The position numbers and the translations under genes are program-made. Positions 34,490 through 45,839 of a stretch of DNA of 64,000 nucleotides are shown piece after piece. The first letter of the stretch is position 1, and each line of letters starts with the position of its first letter. The stretch lies in the NCBI GenBank assembly GCA_958510875.1, contig OY294067.1, positions 150,300,962-150,364,961 of the forward strand. The letters run 5' to 3'. Under the pieces are notes generated by a model, which had not been told where the DNA came from, made no database searches, and was given only the letters and a program-made list of their open reading frames with translations. This DNA is from Endomychus coccineus. Its lineage: Eukaryota; Arthropoda; Insecta; Coleoptera; Endomychidae.

Positions 34490-36300
34490 CCTGATGAATA
34501 TATTATTATAATATAGGTCTAATGAAATGAGAATGAGATAACTAACTACAATGTCCCAATGGAGGGAGTCCAGAATTTCAGTGAACGACGTAATAGTGGT
34601 AATAGCGAGACCGGTGTACGTGAAGCAAATCGCGGGAACATATGACAACTATAAAGCGCGGGAAATACCCACATTAGACAGGGTTGCCAACTTGAAATTT
34701 GTGAGATTATTTGTCCATGTAGTTCATAGTTTCGAATAAACGAGGGGAGCTACCCATGAGGGAACGTGCATATGGTATCGTGTTCAAAGCATTGCTAGTC
34801 AATTTCATCAACAAATACATCTTCTATAAGAGTCTGTAATTATAATTACAGCATGAATTCAAGTGATTGCGATGAAATTTACGCACATCGGATTATCTGT
34901 TGAAGGTGATACTTAAAAAAAATGCAACCAGCTACCTATAAAGTAGGTTTTGTGCTGAGGCATTTGAGTGGAACGCATAAATGTAGGTACAGAATGTGTA
35001 AGAGCTTTTAGTGGACAATTATAGTTCTGTCAGAGTCATTCAATTAATCGCCATTAGGAATCGACATGATTTGATATTTCAATCCTCTATACTTATTATA
35101 TGTCAGAGCAGCAAAAAAATGGTTAGACTAGCTCTTTCTAAAAGTTGTGGCAAAATTATGCTAAAAATTTTACTTATACAGTTTGTCATGATAAGTTTCA
35201 AATCCTTATTTGAATTCAAACATATTTGTTCCATTAACGAAACAAAGCTTGAAATAACAGGCAATTGAAAATCATGCTATACTTCTGATGAAAACCATTT
35301 CCAAAAAGCAGATAGATACAGTTTCTTCACGTTGCTACTTTAACAGTATCTACTTACAGAAATCGAAACGTCAAATGTTTAATAAAATAAATTTTAGTTT
35401 AATTACCTTTTTTTACTTCTATTTTTCATGTTTTAAATCTTACTATATGAAATATATGTCATTTAAAAAATCGATGGTGGAAGCCGTTACTTTTATGGTA
35501 ATTTATCATTTTGATTATATGAAAGAATAACTACTTTGTTTTATACCACTTCTATTAATAATAACGTGAAAACGTAACTACAGTTTCAAACCGAAGTGCC
35601 ATTATCAAACAAATAGAAAATTATAATCAATATGTCATTTAATTTACGTTTGATTTTCTTGAAATAAAGTCGAAATTTCCTAATATTCTTCGTCAATATA
35701 CAAAAAAAAACGGTTCATTATCATTTCAGTTATTTATTATGAATGTTTGTACAAAACCAAAGAAGATAATTCAAATTTCTCCGCTTATCACAAAAATTAT
35801 GATATTAGCTAGGAGGTTGGTCAGATTTAAATTTTGTAATTTTTTGTTTATGGTATCGCTAGAATAAATCTGGCAAATGATCCATTAATTTGAATGTTGA
35901 CTTATGCTCAGGGTTAAAGGCAGCAATTCTTATGTCGATGTTTCACCCTCTTCATATTTAAGTTGTGTTTCGTTTTCCTTTGAATTATTGTTACTGAACA
36001 TAAATATATTTCATGAAATACATTTTTCCAACAGAAGGAGCAGCAGCCTTGAGGTTGATGCATTCATTTCCTCTACTATAAGCGGTACATAAGTAGCCTA
36101 TTATAGCTCAACGGTGTTAAAGGAAACTACGCTGTCTAACAAAGGCTATCATTTATGGAATTTTTGGGATTCGCAAATTATCAGGTCCTGGAAAAGCTGT
36201 AAATGCTGTGTTATGAATAAGATAACTCGCTACATTCTGTTCGAAAACTTCACATTGCTAAGTTTTGTCTATTCGACAATTCAAATTGAGCTGCAAATCA
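34490..36300. repeat. No gene; diverged repeat member 3 at 35460-35620
   Basis: This stretch lies upstream of locus A and may hold its promoter, though no motif is obvious. At about 35460-35620 the flanks TCGATGGTGGAAGCCGTTAC and CTACTTTGTTTTA match the hammerhead-bearing short repeats at 31.1 and 32.5 kb, but the core is too degraded to call. Confidence 0.45.
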
Positions 36301-36352
36301 ATTCAATATCATACTAGTGGGTATATCATGACCCACTAGTATGATATTGAAT
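36301..36352. repeat. Perfect 22-bp inverted repeat with 8-base loop
   Basis: Arms at 36301-36322 and 36331-36352 are exact complements, separated by ATATCATG. No T-run follows. A perfect hairpin of this length in neutral AT-rich DNA suggests recent origin. Confidence 0.9.
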
Positions 36353-38250
36353 CAATTTGTATGTGTTCAACAAATTAGTTAATTCCGAATGATTTCTAAA
36401 TGAAACAGAGTTGTTTGATATGACGACAATGTAATATTTTTAAGCTCAATTGTTGCTTTATATTACATAAATAGAATTCGGAACAATAGTCCAGATTTTA
36501 GTTTGCAACAGATTTGGTAATTCTTTAGGGTCATATGTTTTGTGAAGACGGGTACTTCTTACTCAACAACAAATCACATGGGCAGAATAATTTGGTAGTT
36601 GTTTTGTTAGTTAATATTGAAAAAAATGAACTCATGATGAATCTGCGTTTCCGACTAACGACGGCATATTCAGCAGGACTTTGACAACGGCGTTACGTAT
36701 ATAATAAATGCAGCATCCAATGAACAGTTTTGATTTCAACACTCGTCGTGAACTATATGTGAGTCAATACAGTTTCGACAGTCTCAACGCAATCGCAGAG
36801 TTTAGAGTACTGTAACGAAAATTAATGGTAAACAATCCACGATAGTGTTACCAGATTACCACTACGTCACTTGGTGGATACTTTGATGGGTCAAAATTTG
36901 TAGTGAATTGAATTTTCACATCTAGAAACGTTGTTTTTAGTCATCTCAGAACGAAGTTTTTTTTTAATTCTCATGAAAATATGAATTGTTACGTCAGATC
37001 TATCGCGAAAAAAAATGTTCTACAAGCATTTGTACTTCGTTTGCTTTACAAAAGTTTTTCATGAGAAGCACAAGCACTGTAATTTTTTAGCACTGTTATT
37101 TCGGTACTGAATTGAGTTTTGACCAGCTCACATTGTGCCTTATATTGATTGTCCTTAACTGGGATGAGCCAATACTAGAAATTGAGATTCGACATCCAAT
37201 ATTTCCTAAACTTTAGGGCTCTGTATCTTGATGGTATCGTATATTGTTTATTGTACAATGAGCAAAGTTATCGTATGTGTAGGATAATGATCATACACTT
37301 GGCAACCCTGTGTCAGAGTGTGAACGACTGAACGGTGAAGAATTCCTCCTACCATATTTCCCCATAACGCAAGATTCTCAAGTCTTTCCTTTCTCTCTCT
37401 CTCTCTCTCTCTCTTGCTCATGCAGCAAGCGCAATCGATTTCAAGTAATATAGAAAAAGTTCTATGATTCCAAACCACGTTTGTCGGTGTTACCGACAGG
37501 CGGCATCGGCGAATTCTCAAAGTCAAAAAGAAAGAATGAGCACGCCGACGTCGCTATGGCTATGGTGGATGGTGATACACCTGTCTTTCTCCCTATGTAA
37601 TTCATCTAGGTCTATATGTAGGGCGTGATTGTTCATAAGAGATTAGAGTCCCTCTAAATTTCTAAATACAAGGAAGTCAATGAAAGATATATAGTCTTTG
37701 GATAAACATGGTTTCGAACCGATAGACCACAACTCCGTTGGCTACAAACTTGTTTTATTATAACTTGTACAATGAGTTTACTTCATTAATTGTTGTTATA
37801 TTTATTGAATGATTTTGTTGAAATTTAAGTAAAAGCAAATTTACTGTAAAATTTTTGAATCGATTCAATATATTATATACTTTTTGGGAGTTTTTGAAAT
37901 TTTCAACCCTTCAGAAAAGCGTGTGCTTATTACACGATTTCCCTGAAAAATAATAAAGCTTGTAACCGAACAACGAAAAAGTTTTCTTAAAAATTTCTAT
38001 ATATTTTTTTTTTTGAGTCTCCGTGCATACAAATTTCGTGACAGACATCTAAACAGAAATGAACTTCTTTTTAAGTTGCTTAAAATTCGATGAAAAATAT
38101 TATGGTGCAAGAATTTTTCCTTTAGGAGTTTTTTTAACGATTTTGGAAATAACTTGAGTAAATGTACGGTTCATTGTAAAATTTGGTGCAAAAAAATGTG
38201 AACTCGTTCATCATCATTTGCTCCACCATTAAGCAAACTTCAATATTAAG
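36353..38250. other. No gene; (CT)n tract near 37.4 kb
   Basis: A (CT)n microsatellite lies at about 37384-37413. No coding sequence or transposon motif is recognised elsewhere in the stretch. Confidence 0.5.
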
Positions 38251-38314
38251 ACTAGACGGTCAATAATATTGAGCAATTCGTAATAGGTACTGTGCAATAT
38301 TATTGACCATCTAG
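38251..38314. repeat. Hairpin, CTAGAYGGTYAATAATATTG family
   Basis: ACTAGACGGTCAATAATATTG is followed after about 24 bases by its near-inverse ending CCATCTAG. A related end (CAATATTATTAACCATCTAG) is found at about 41945-41965. This suggests a small palindromic MITE family. Confidence 0.6.
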
Positions 38315-39514
38315 CCGCCTTACTCTCACGGGTTGCACATACTGTGCTCGAACACAGTCGACTTTGATAAGTCATAGTTGTGGCTGGGAAGCTCCACGTT
38401 ATTAAATTAACCATTTTAGGTGTTCTGTGATTTTGACTGCGTCACCTTCACCATAAACATTTGTTATTATCATTGAGCAACTAAAGATCGCTTACCAAGG
38501 ATTATGTATGTCAAGCAAAAGTTGAAAGAAGAAAAAAAATTTAACTCAAAAATTCTGAATTCAAGCTGTAAATATTTTATCTATAAGCTTGTCTTCGCTG
38601 CTACTTCATAATCATTCAAAGAATAATTTAAATTACTACTACTACCAAATACACTATATTAATCTTGATTCTGTTGACTGTAAGTATGTACAGGCTGCTG
38701 TTTCATAATCTACTCGTCGACTGATTAGAGGGATGTACGCTCAAATTTGTGGAACTCAATCGAAAAAAAACTCATATATTGTCTGATTGTACATAAAAAA
38801 ATCTGAAATGAAGTATTATTAAAGTTTTGAGACACCATACAATAGATATATGAAATGTATCAAAAGACCTACGTTTTGATCTGGTTACAATTCAATCCAA
38901 CTAAGTAAAAAAAAATTATTTTTGTGATATCCAATTTTCAGCATTTTTTTAGTTTTTTTCATTTCACTGGGTTTCGTAACTTTTGACTACATAAACTGCA
39001 TACCGCAAATGTACTGTCTATCGTTCTCGAAGCAATAGATCTTTGGGCGGGAGTCATTTTCAATTTAAATCTACCCTTGCCTGCTCCCGAAGTTTCCGAG
39101 GGAATTGCTGCACGGTTATAATATACCTACAGTTTGCGTACGAATGATATTCACCCCTGTTCCATAATGCGCATGTGTAGCGTCAGAAACAAGATCGCAA
39201 ACAAGTCCGACTGTGAAAATTATGATCGGATATCGAATTCATTTCATTTTGTAGTTTTGCACTGTGCGTTCGATGAGTAACTATATTAATTTTTGGGAAG
39301 AGTGCCTGTGTTGTTAATATTTATTCTTGTGAAACGAGCGAGACGTTTCAAAGGGATAAGAATAATACAAAATACAAGTGAACTCTACGCTGTGAGCCGT
39401 ACCAGAGCGGGACACAAAAATATGCTAAATTGTTGATAAATGGACAATGGACTTGGGCCAAACCCAAAACAGCTGTAGAGGTTGTGGACCAAACAAAACA
39501 AACTATTAAACTAT
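38315..39514. other. No gene recognised
   Basis: Noncoding sequence without a recognised element. Short T-runs and A-runs are frequent. Confidence 0.4.
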
Positions 39515-39670
39515 AAGTTTTGGTTCACCAGGTTGGACAGTAATAAGACGTCCTATTGTCTAAGACAGCTGTTTCGCATTTCTCATGGGCTCGTCAGTGA
39601 GAAGGGCGAAATAGCTGTCTGAGACTAATAGGACATCTAGTCACTGTTCAACCCGGTGAACATGAACTTT
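39515..39670. repeat. Palindromic repeat with hammerhead-like core
   Basis: The left arm (AAGTTTTGGTTCACCAGG...GACAGCTGTTTCGC) pairs with the right arm (GGGCGAAATAGCTGTCT...CCCGGTGAACATGAACTTT). The minus strand carries CTGACGA, a stem-loop starting GCCC, then GAAACAGCTGTC (about 39565-39597). It has the same AGCTGT-side sequence as the repeats at 21.3-21.8 kb, so both probably belong to related Penelope-like terminal repeats. Confidence 0.65.
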
Positions 39671-40689
39671 CTCTATTAACTGCTAACACGAAATGTGTTT
39701 GTATTTCACTATGCATTATGTCATTGTTCGATAATTACATCCGAGTCTGAGCGTCAATCCCAAAAACTCCGCCATTTCTTACAATTAGGATATTCGAAAT
39801 CGGATGATTCATCCGAATATCGAATGCTGCGGGTGCCAGTTTACTGGAGACTGCACCGACAAAGTGGTGAGTTGGCATGATAGTTTGAAGACACCTTTGA
39901 ATATGAAGCTACTTTTATAAAGAGGAGTGCAAATTGTTCTCCATTGAATCACAGAGTAATAATACTTTCAGTGATTGAATTCCCATGATTATTTTAACCT
40001 ACCATTCAAACCTTTGCTAACGGACAGTCGGTTAGTCAGGGATAACAAACTTCGCGATAAATCGTTTGATCCCACGATTTGTTAGGTCTCTTGACGATCT
40101 CGAAATCAGAATATTATACACAAATGAATGAGAAGTAATCACAGTTTGTGTAAATTTATTTGTTGTAACCTATACAGAGAGTTGCCAGCTCTATGGAACG
40201 TTAAAAACATAGAATATCATGACCGGAATAAAAAAATACACCGTATGAAACATTATTAGAAAAAAAATTACTCTTTAAGAACTTCCAGTTCATGAAATCA
40301 TAATCTGCTGTAGGCGATATATATGAATCGAGCTTATGGTCAGAAATGTCTTTTTACAAGACGCCGGATTCATAATTTACTATGGACAAGTCACAGTCTA
40401 TGGGTAGTGTAAATAATGAGACACTAGTGAGTTTTTTATTGTTTTATTATCAAAATATTCACAGTATTCATCCCTGGCTCGTTTCACAATATATAGTGAA
40501 TTTCTTTGATTAATACCTTCTAATGATATCAGCACGAATTCTTCCTGAGATGGTGGGTGTATTATTCCAGATTCAATATCAGCATAAAAGTTGAAGAAAA
40601 GTAGGAATCGGATTTTCTCAAAAAAAAATTTTAATAACACCAAGTCAAAACAATTTTCCGTGTTTTAATAGAATCAAATTGAAATGCTC
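39671..40689. other. No clear gene; possible 3' part of Harbinger relic
   Basis: A minus-strand open frame of 81 codons at 40398-40643 could be the C-terminal tail of the Harbinger-like relic that follows upstream on that strand. It has no motif of its own. The remainder is featureless. Confidence 0.35.
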
Positions 40690-41040
40690 TTTGAAATACT
40701 ACAATGAGTCGCTAATATGCCGAAGCCACTTTCGACCATCCTTCTAGCATGCTACAAACGATAGTTGTATATCCTTTTTTCTTTTGTTGAAGCCGGTTTG
40801 ACTACATGTTTTAAACAAATTTTACCTCATTGGAAAAGCGTCGGAGCATATAAGAAAGTATGGGAGTTTCGGGTGATTCCAGTCAAATCTGCGGGCTGGG
40901 ATATTTATTGTGTTATTCGTAATTTTTTTTCCAAATGTCGAATTATCCAAGACACCTCCATCTGATACATGACCATTAGTGCCAACATCAACTATAATGA
41001 ACTCATAGTTGACATTTACAACCGCCATCAACACAATGCT
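40690..41040 (-). pseudogene. PIF/Harbinger DDE transposase fragment
   Basis: The minus strand from 41034 reads a frame with VDVGTNGHVSDGGVLDNS and LICSDAFPMR, blocks typical of PIF/Harbinger (DDE_Tnp_4-like) transposases. SDAFP carries a catalytic aspartate. After a stop near 40820 it continues with YNYRL and RRMVESGFGIL, the block holding the catalytic glutamate. The N-terminal third is absent. Terminal repeats were not found. Confidence 0.72.
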
Positions 41041-41102
41041 ACATGTTTTTTTTTGTAGTTAAAGTAATATGATCCTGAATCAGGGGGTTTCCTTATTTCC
41101 AC

Positions 41103-41479
41103 GTGCTTTCTGTATATAGGCCCAAGTACGTGAGGAGTATTTCACCGGGTCTCAAAATCTTTGGCAATGATGATGTGCTATTGGAATTAGCAGCTAAACA
41201 TCTTAAACAAAAACCGGATGAATCTGAAAACTCTGTGTTTTGGTCTTGTACAGCAGATTTAAAGAAAATGGAACATATGCAACAAATTACAGCTCCACTC
41301 CAGCTCCCACACATTCCAACTCCACGCCAACTCCTATACATAGCAGTTCCAAGCCATCGCCGCACCTCAAATTTTCAATAAACCAGCGGTTGTCTTTGTA
41401 TCAACATCGGAAACACAACAGCTACCAGTATTCAGAACAAAACATAAACCATTTCCAAGGACAACAGTTTAATAAGTAA
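41103..41479 (+). other. Possible coding fragment, unknown
   Basis: Two overlapping open frames (41103-41381 and 41240-41479) include KYVRSISPGLKIFGNDDVLLELAA split as a helical, charged segment, then a proline/threonine-rich tail. PIF/Harbinger elements often carry a second MADF/Myb-type gene and this could be its remnant, but I see no diagnostic residues. Confidence 0.25.
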
Positions 41480-41865
41480 ACGGTTTAATTAAATATTATA
41501 TTTTTCTTACCTGGATTACATGTCTTAAAACTTAAAACTTGAAACTCATCGCAGGTTTCCATAATTATTAAGGAAATACTTTGTGGTGAAATACCACTGT
41601 AAAATTTCAAATCCAAATTTCCAGTTACGAAATATGGTAATGTAGTTGATAGGCGTGTAACCAACTCTAGTAGCTCATAAAACTTTGAAAGATGTACATG
41701 GGTATATTTTTGTCTTTATTTGGACCATTATTTCCACCAGCGGCGTTTTGCTTTTTAAGTTTAATAAGCACAAACACGACTACTGCTGGCAAATCTTGGT
41801 CTGACATTGATGCAACACTATAGAATAGGTTCTGCTCATGTGAAAATATGGACGCTTGTGAGCCG

Positions 41866-42353
41866 TCGATATTATTGTGCAATAAATATTGATCGTTTGG
41901 GTGCAAGAGGTCATACAATAATATTGCACAATAAAAGTATTGTGCAATATTATTAACCATCTAGAGGCCGCGTAAACATTAAACATATTCATAATAAGGA
42001 TTACCAATAAGATCTTTGATAATATGAAGTTCAGTCAGTATTTAATGCTAATCCGAAGGTGAATACTGATTGAAGTTCATATTATCAAAGATGTTATTAC
42101 GAACCTTCATTATGTTGGTATACCTAACAAAGATATATTATATATTGAATAGTTTCGGCATTATGAATGTCTAAATCCCTTTTTAACTAATAAAGGTATG
42201 AGAATAATATCACTAATTTTAAACAATGTATGTTTTTATTATCCACTATTGCTTACAGAGTGTCATCATCTGATCTAAGTTATAACTTAGCTCAGAAGAT
42301 GACACTGTGTGTTGAAATATATGTAAGCAATAGTGGATAATAAAAACATGCAT
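41866..42353. repeat. Run of three hairpin-forming palindromes
   Basis: Three inverted repeats follow each other: 41866-41966 with ATATTATTG/CAATATTAT arms, 42010-42096 with ATCTTTGATAATATGAA arms about 25 bp long, and 42226-42353 with AATAAAAACA-type ends and GTGGATAATA arms. The last contains AGAAGATGACACTGTGTGTTGAAAT, a degraded hammerhead-like core. No gene lies among them. Confidence 0.65.
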
Positions 42354-42664
42354 TGCTTATTTAGTGTAAATGAATGGTTTTATTTCCTTAACTTTAGAAG
42401 ATAGAGATATATTAAATAGATAAGTTTTGTTTCCCGATGTTTAGAAATTTGCTATAACAGCTGTTGATACAATGTAATACCGGAATACGAATACAAATCA
42501 TATTCCCCTCCCAAAGCTAAGAGTGGGGAGGGCTAAATTCCATCCAAAAAGTCCTTGAAACGTGCAGTTGTCCTCAAAAAGTTCAGGTGACGTTCCTAAA
42601 CGTTGCAAATGTTCCTATAACTTACACCAGAGGAATGAAATAGTCCTCAGAAGTTACACGAGAA

Positions 42665-42666
<2 letters not shown>

Positions 42667-42746
<80 letters not shown>

Positions 42747-44674
42747 TTTTGTTGATATTCTTGAACCATTTGTAATATTTGTATGTTTTCTTGGTATATT
42801 GGTTCGTATATATACTGATAATGAAATAAAAATTCTGTTTTGACGTTTCGACAACGTTTATTGCCTTTATCAAAAATTGTTAATTGAATTAGTGTTTCCA
42901 TGTAATTTAGAAAAGAATAGATGATTTTGATTAATGAAATGCGTCTGCAGCCGACTTGTGTTTTAAGATCCAATTAAAATATATACAAATATCCCTTTAG
43001 GATTAGCTAAACAAATAATTCAAAATAAATGGGATGAAATAAAGCTATATACAAATTTACCTATGAATGAGTTCTTAACAGCTATAGAATATACATTCAC
43101 CGCTAATTTTTTACAATATAAAGATGATTGTTATAAACAATTAGATGGTTGTGCAATGGGCTCTCCAACATCAAGTATCATAGCCCAAATAGTAATGGAA
43201 TTCCTTGAAGAAAAAGTAGTATCTCAACTAAATTATAATATAGCCTTCTTCAAAAGATATGTTGATGATTGTATTGCTGCAATCCCTGAAAACAAATGTA
43301 ATGAATTTTTGAATTCTTTCAATTCCTTTCACCATAAGTTACAATTTACGATTGAATTAGAAAATCATAACGAAATAAATTTTTTAGATTTAACTTTAGT
43401 AAGAAAATCAAATGATAACAAAATTCTAACAAAATGGTATACCAAACCTACTTGGTCAGGAAGGTATACTAATTTCAATTCTAATATACCTAAAAAATAT
43501 AAGAAAAATGTTATTATAAATCTAATAGATAGAGCTATTCGACTAAGTTCTCCTGAACTGAGAACTATATCTATTACAAAAACAAAAGAAACTTTAATAA
43601 GAAATGGTTATCCCATTGATTTAGTAAATTCGATAACTAAAGACAAAATTCATAAATTTTATAACTCATTTGGTGGAATCAATACCAATAATGAGAAAAC
43701 TAATGATAGGCATTACATATCACTACCATATATCAGTGGACTTTCAGAGAAAATTTGTAATATAGTGAAACCTTATGACCTACATATATGTCATAAGAGT
43801 TATTTAAATCAGAAAAGTCTCTTTACAAAATTAAAAAGCAGCGTACCTTTCAAAAAAATAACCCATACTGTTTATTCCATCCCTTGCAAAGATTGCGAAA
43901 AGGTATATATTGGCCAATCTTCACAATACCTCGAAAAAAGATTAAATGGCCACAAATATACCAAAAATTCATCAACTGCGCTCAATAAACATGTGAAAGA
44001 CACTAACCATACTTTCGACTACAACAATACAAAAATTTTAAATATTGAAACAAACGACAACAAACGTTTGATATTAGAATCTATTCAAATTAAAAAGAAC
44101 AATTGTGTAAATGACAAAATAGATTCCAATCTTTCGAAACTGTACAATAATCTAATTCAAACTTAACAAAATTTTATTAATTTGAAGTACCACTTTCCAT
44201 TGTCTATTTAAAATTCAACCTAAAAAAGATGAAGTATTATTCAACTATGACACTATAGAATAACAATTTTGAGGTTAAATTCCATAGAATTATATTAAAC
44301 TTGAATAGTTATGATAGAAATACTTATCATAGAGTAACTAATTCATTCAATAATTCATAGATATTTATAATTGTACAATATTGGAATGTCTTGTATTTAA
44401 TCAAATTCAATCTATTTCAAATTGTAGTTAGCCATACATTACTCTTTCACTCACAACCGATCCAATGTTTTCTGCAGTTTTAATTGGATCTTAAAACACA
44501 AGTCGGCTGCAGACGCATTTCATTAATCAAAATCATCTATTCTTTTCTAAATTACATGGAAACACTAATTCAATTAACAATTTTTGATAAAGGCAATAAA
44601 CGTTGTCGAAACGTCAAAACAGAATTTTTATTTCATTATCAGTATATATACGAACCAATATACCAAGAAAACAT

Positions 44675-44708
<34 letters not shown>
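42667..44708 (+). mobile_element. Penelope-like element flanked by (TA)n on both sides
   Basis: A (TA)n tract (42667-42744) precedes the element and another (44680-44708) follows it. The inner ends, 42780-42978 and 44484-44679, are inverted copies of each other (GGTTCGTATATATACTGATA...CAGCCGACTTGTG), the usual inverted terminal repeats of Penelope-like copies. Each repeat holds a TTGATAA...GAAAC core, a hammerhead with altered first box. Between them lies one long ORF. The 5' part of the RT is missing at the left junction. Confidence 0.88.
42979..44166 (+). CDS. Penelope-like RT with GIY-YIG endonuclease, 5'-truncated
   Basis: The frame is open from the terminal-repeat junction (YTNIPLG at 42982), through the first ATG at 43063, to the stop at 44166. 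RT blocks are LDGCAMGSPTSSIIAQIVM, KRYVDDCIAAIP (catalytic DD) and INFLDLTLV. The C-terminal GIY-YIG nuclease starts TVYSIPCKDCEKVYIGQS near 43867. The sequence is far more AT-rich than the copy at 19.3 kb and differs in protein sequence, so it is a separate Penelope-like family. No internal stops are seen, but the missing N-terminus makes it non-autonomous. Confidence 0.87.
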   Translation: MYTNIPLGLAKQIIQNKWDEIKLYTNLPMNEFLTAIEYTFTANFLQYKDDCYKQLDGCAMGSPTSSIIAQIVMEFLEEKVVSQLNYNIAFFKRYVDDCIAAIPENKCNEFLNSFNSFHHKLQFTIELENHNEINFLDLTLVRKSNDNKILTKWYTKPTWSGRYTNFNSNIPKKYKKNVIINLIDRAIRLSSPELRTISITKTKETLIRNGYPIDLVNSITKDKIHKFYNSFGGINTNNEKTNDRHYISLPYISGLSEKICNIVKPYDLHICHKSYLNQKSLFTKLKSSVPFKKITHTVYSIPCKDCEKVYIGQSSQYLEKRLNGHKYTKNSSTALNKHVKDTNHTFDYNNTKILNIETNDNKRLILESIQIKKNNCVNDKIDSNLSKLYNNLIQT

Positions 44709-44711
<3 letters not shown>

Positions 44712-44784
44712 GAAAGGTTTGTTAACGGGAATTTCGGTCTGTGGTTGGGCAATCAAAAGAAAACTTTTTTTTTCTCTACCAATA

Positions 44785-44811
44785 TTTCGCAATAATTTAT
44801 TGCTTCTTCAG
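44785..44811 (-). ncRNA. Hammerhead ribozyme-like core
   Basis: Minus strand: CTGAAGA, a stem GCAATAAATTATTGC and GAAA. The stem is perfect. It lies between two Penelope-like copies and may mark the end of a further, otherwise lost copy. Stems I and III were not checked. Confidence 0.55.
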
Positions 44812-45032
44812 GGTAAGAAGTTTAGGTTAATATTAAACTATGCATTTCTACAAAAACCATTTAGATTTTTCTTCTATAGTCATTGGACTGAAGATTCTAT
44901 TCTACAATTATGTCACCAAGTTAAATTTAAAATAAAGACGAATTACAATGAGATGAAAATGGATACATTTTGAAATTTGACATTCAACTAGTCAGGTTAT
45001 AACGGTAAAAATACCTAGGACGACGATGCATC

Positions 45033-45560
45033 TTCGTATGTGAGGAACGCGGAACACTTTATCGAACTTCTAGATATGCAAACAGTAGGACCTGACGACA
45101 TATTGGTAAGCTTCGACGTAGTATCCTTATTCACACAAGTACCCATAAACGAAGTCCTAGAGATCATCCAACATAAATACAAACCGGAAGGATACATCAT
45201 TGACTTAGCCAAACACTGTGTAGCCAATACTTACTTTATGTACAAGGGATAGCGATATAGGCAAATCGAAGGAGCACCGATGGGATCTTCAATCTCACCA
45301 GTGATCGCAAATGTTTTCATGGAGGATTTTGAAATTGAAGCTCTTAACACAGCGCAACTAAAACCCAAACTTTGGCTCAGATATGTAGATGATATTTCCG
45401 TTATTTGGCCACATAGAGAAGGACAACTAAGAGGGTTTCTCGATCACCTGAACGGAATCTATAATCGGATAAAATTCACGATAGAAGCCGAAGAGAACAA
45501 CCAATTACCATTTCTAGATGTTTTGGTAACAAAGAAAACTGACCGCAGTTTGAGACATAC
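45033..45560 (+). pseudogene. Penelope-like RT fragment with in-frame stop
   Basis: It reads SYVRNAEHFIELL, then LVSFDVVSLFTQVP, GAPMGSSISPVIANVFM, LRYVDDISVIW (catalytic DD kept) and QLPFLDVLV. A TAG at about 45250 interrupts the frame. At about 45560 the RT is cut and joined to the element's 3' tail (SSKRVTRSQTRR, ending 45651), so the GIY-YIG domain is deleted. It is closest to the copy at 19.3 kb. Confidence 0.82.
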
Positions 45561-45793
45561 ATACATTCCGGCTGATTCCAGCGTCGCAATGACGTCATCC
45601 AAACGTGTCACTCGGAGCCAAACACGTAGAAATCAACCAAGCGTGAAATAGTTCGAAAGTCAAAGGTCAAGCATAACGGGGGATATAAATACCTGTCGCT
45701 CCAAGTAAGGGTCAGTTCGCCTGAAGATAGCAAATGTGACTTTGCCGAAACGTCGTGAAAACCACACAACGCGCATCAATACCCGAGAATATC

Positions 45794-45832
<39 letters not shown>
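45561..45832 (+). mobile_element. 3' tail of Penelope-like copy with hammerhead and (TA)n
   Basis: The tail contains a short coding remnant, a complete hammerhead-like core (CTGAAGA at 45721, stem GCAAA/TTTGC, GAAAC at 45747) and ends in (TA)n at about 45797-45832. In the copy at 19.3 kb, the sequence is cut inside this core by (TA)n. Confidence 0.75.
45721..45755 (+). ncRNA. Hammerhead ribozyme-like core
   Basis: CTGAAGA, then GCAAATGTGACTTTGC forming a 5-bp stem II with a 6-base loop, then GAAACGTC. This is the best preserved core with a perfect short stem II among the Penelope-like copies in the window. Confidence 0.62.
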
Positions 45833-45837
<5 letters not shown>

Positions 45838-45839
45838 AC

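Noticed and set aside
41103..41381. MADF/BESS gene accompanying the Harbinger relic
   Set aside because: The composition fits, but I could not point to diagnostic MADF or BESS residues, so it is left as an unknown fragment.
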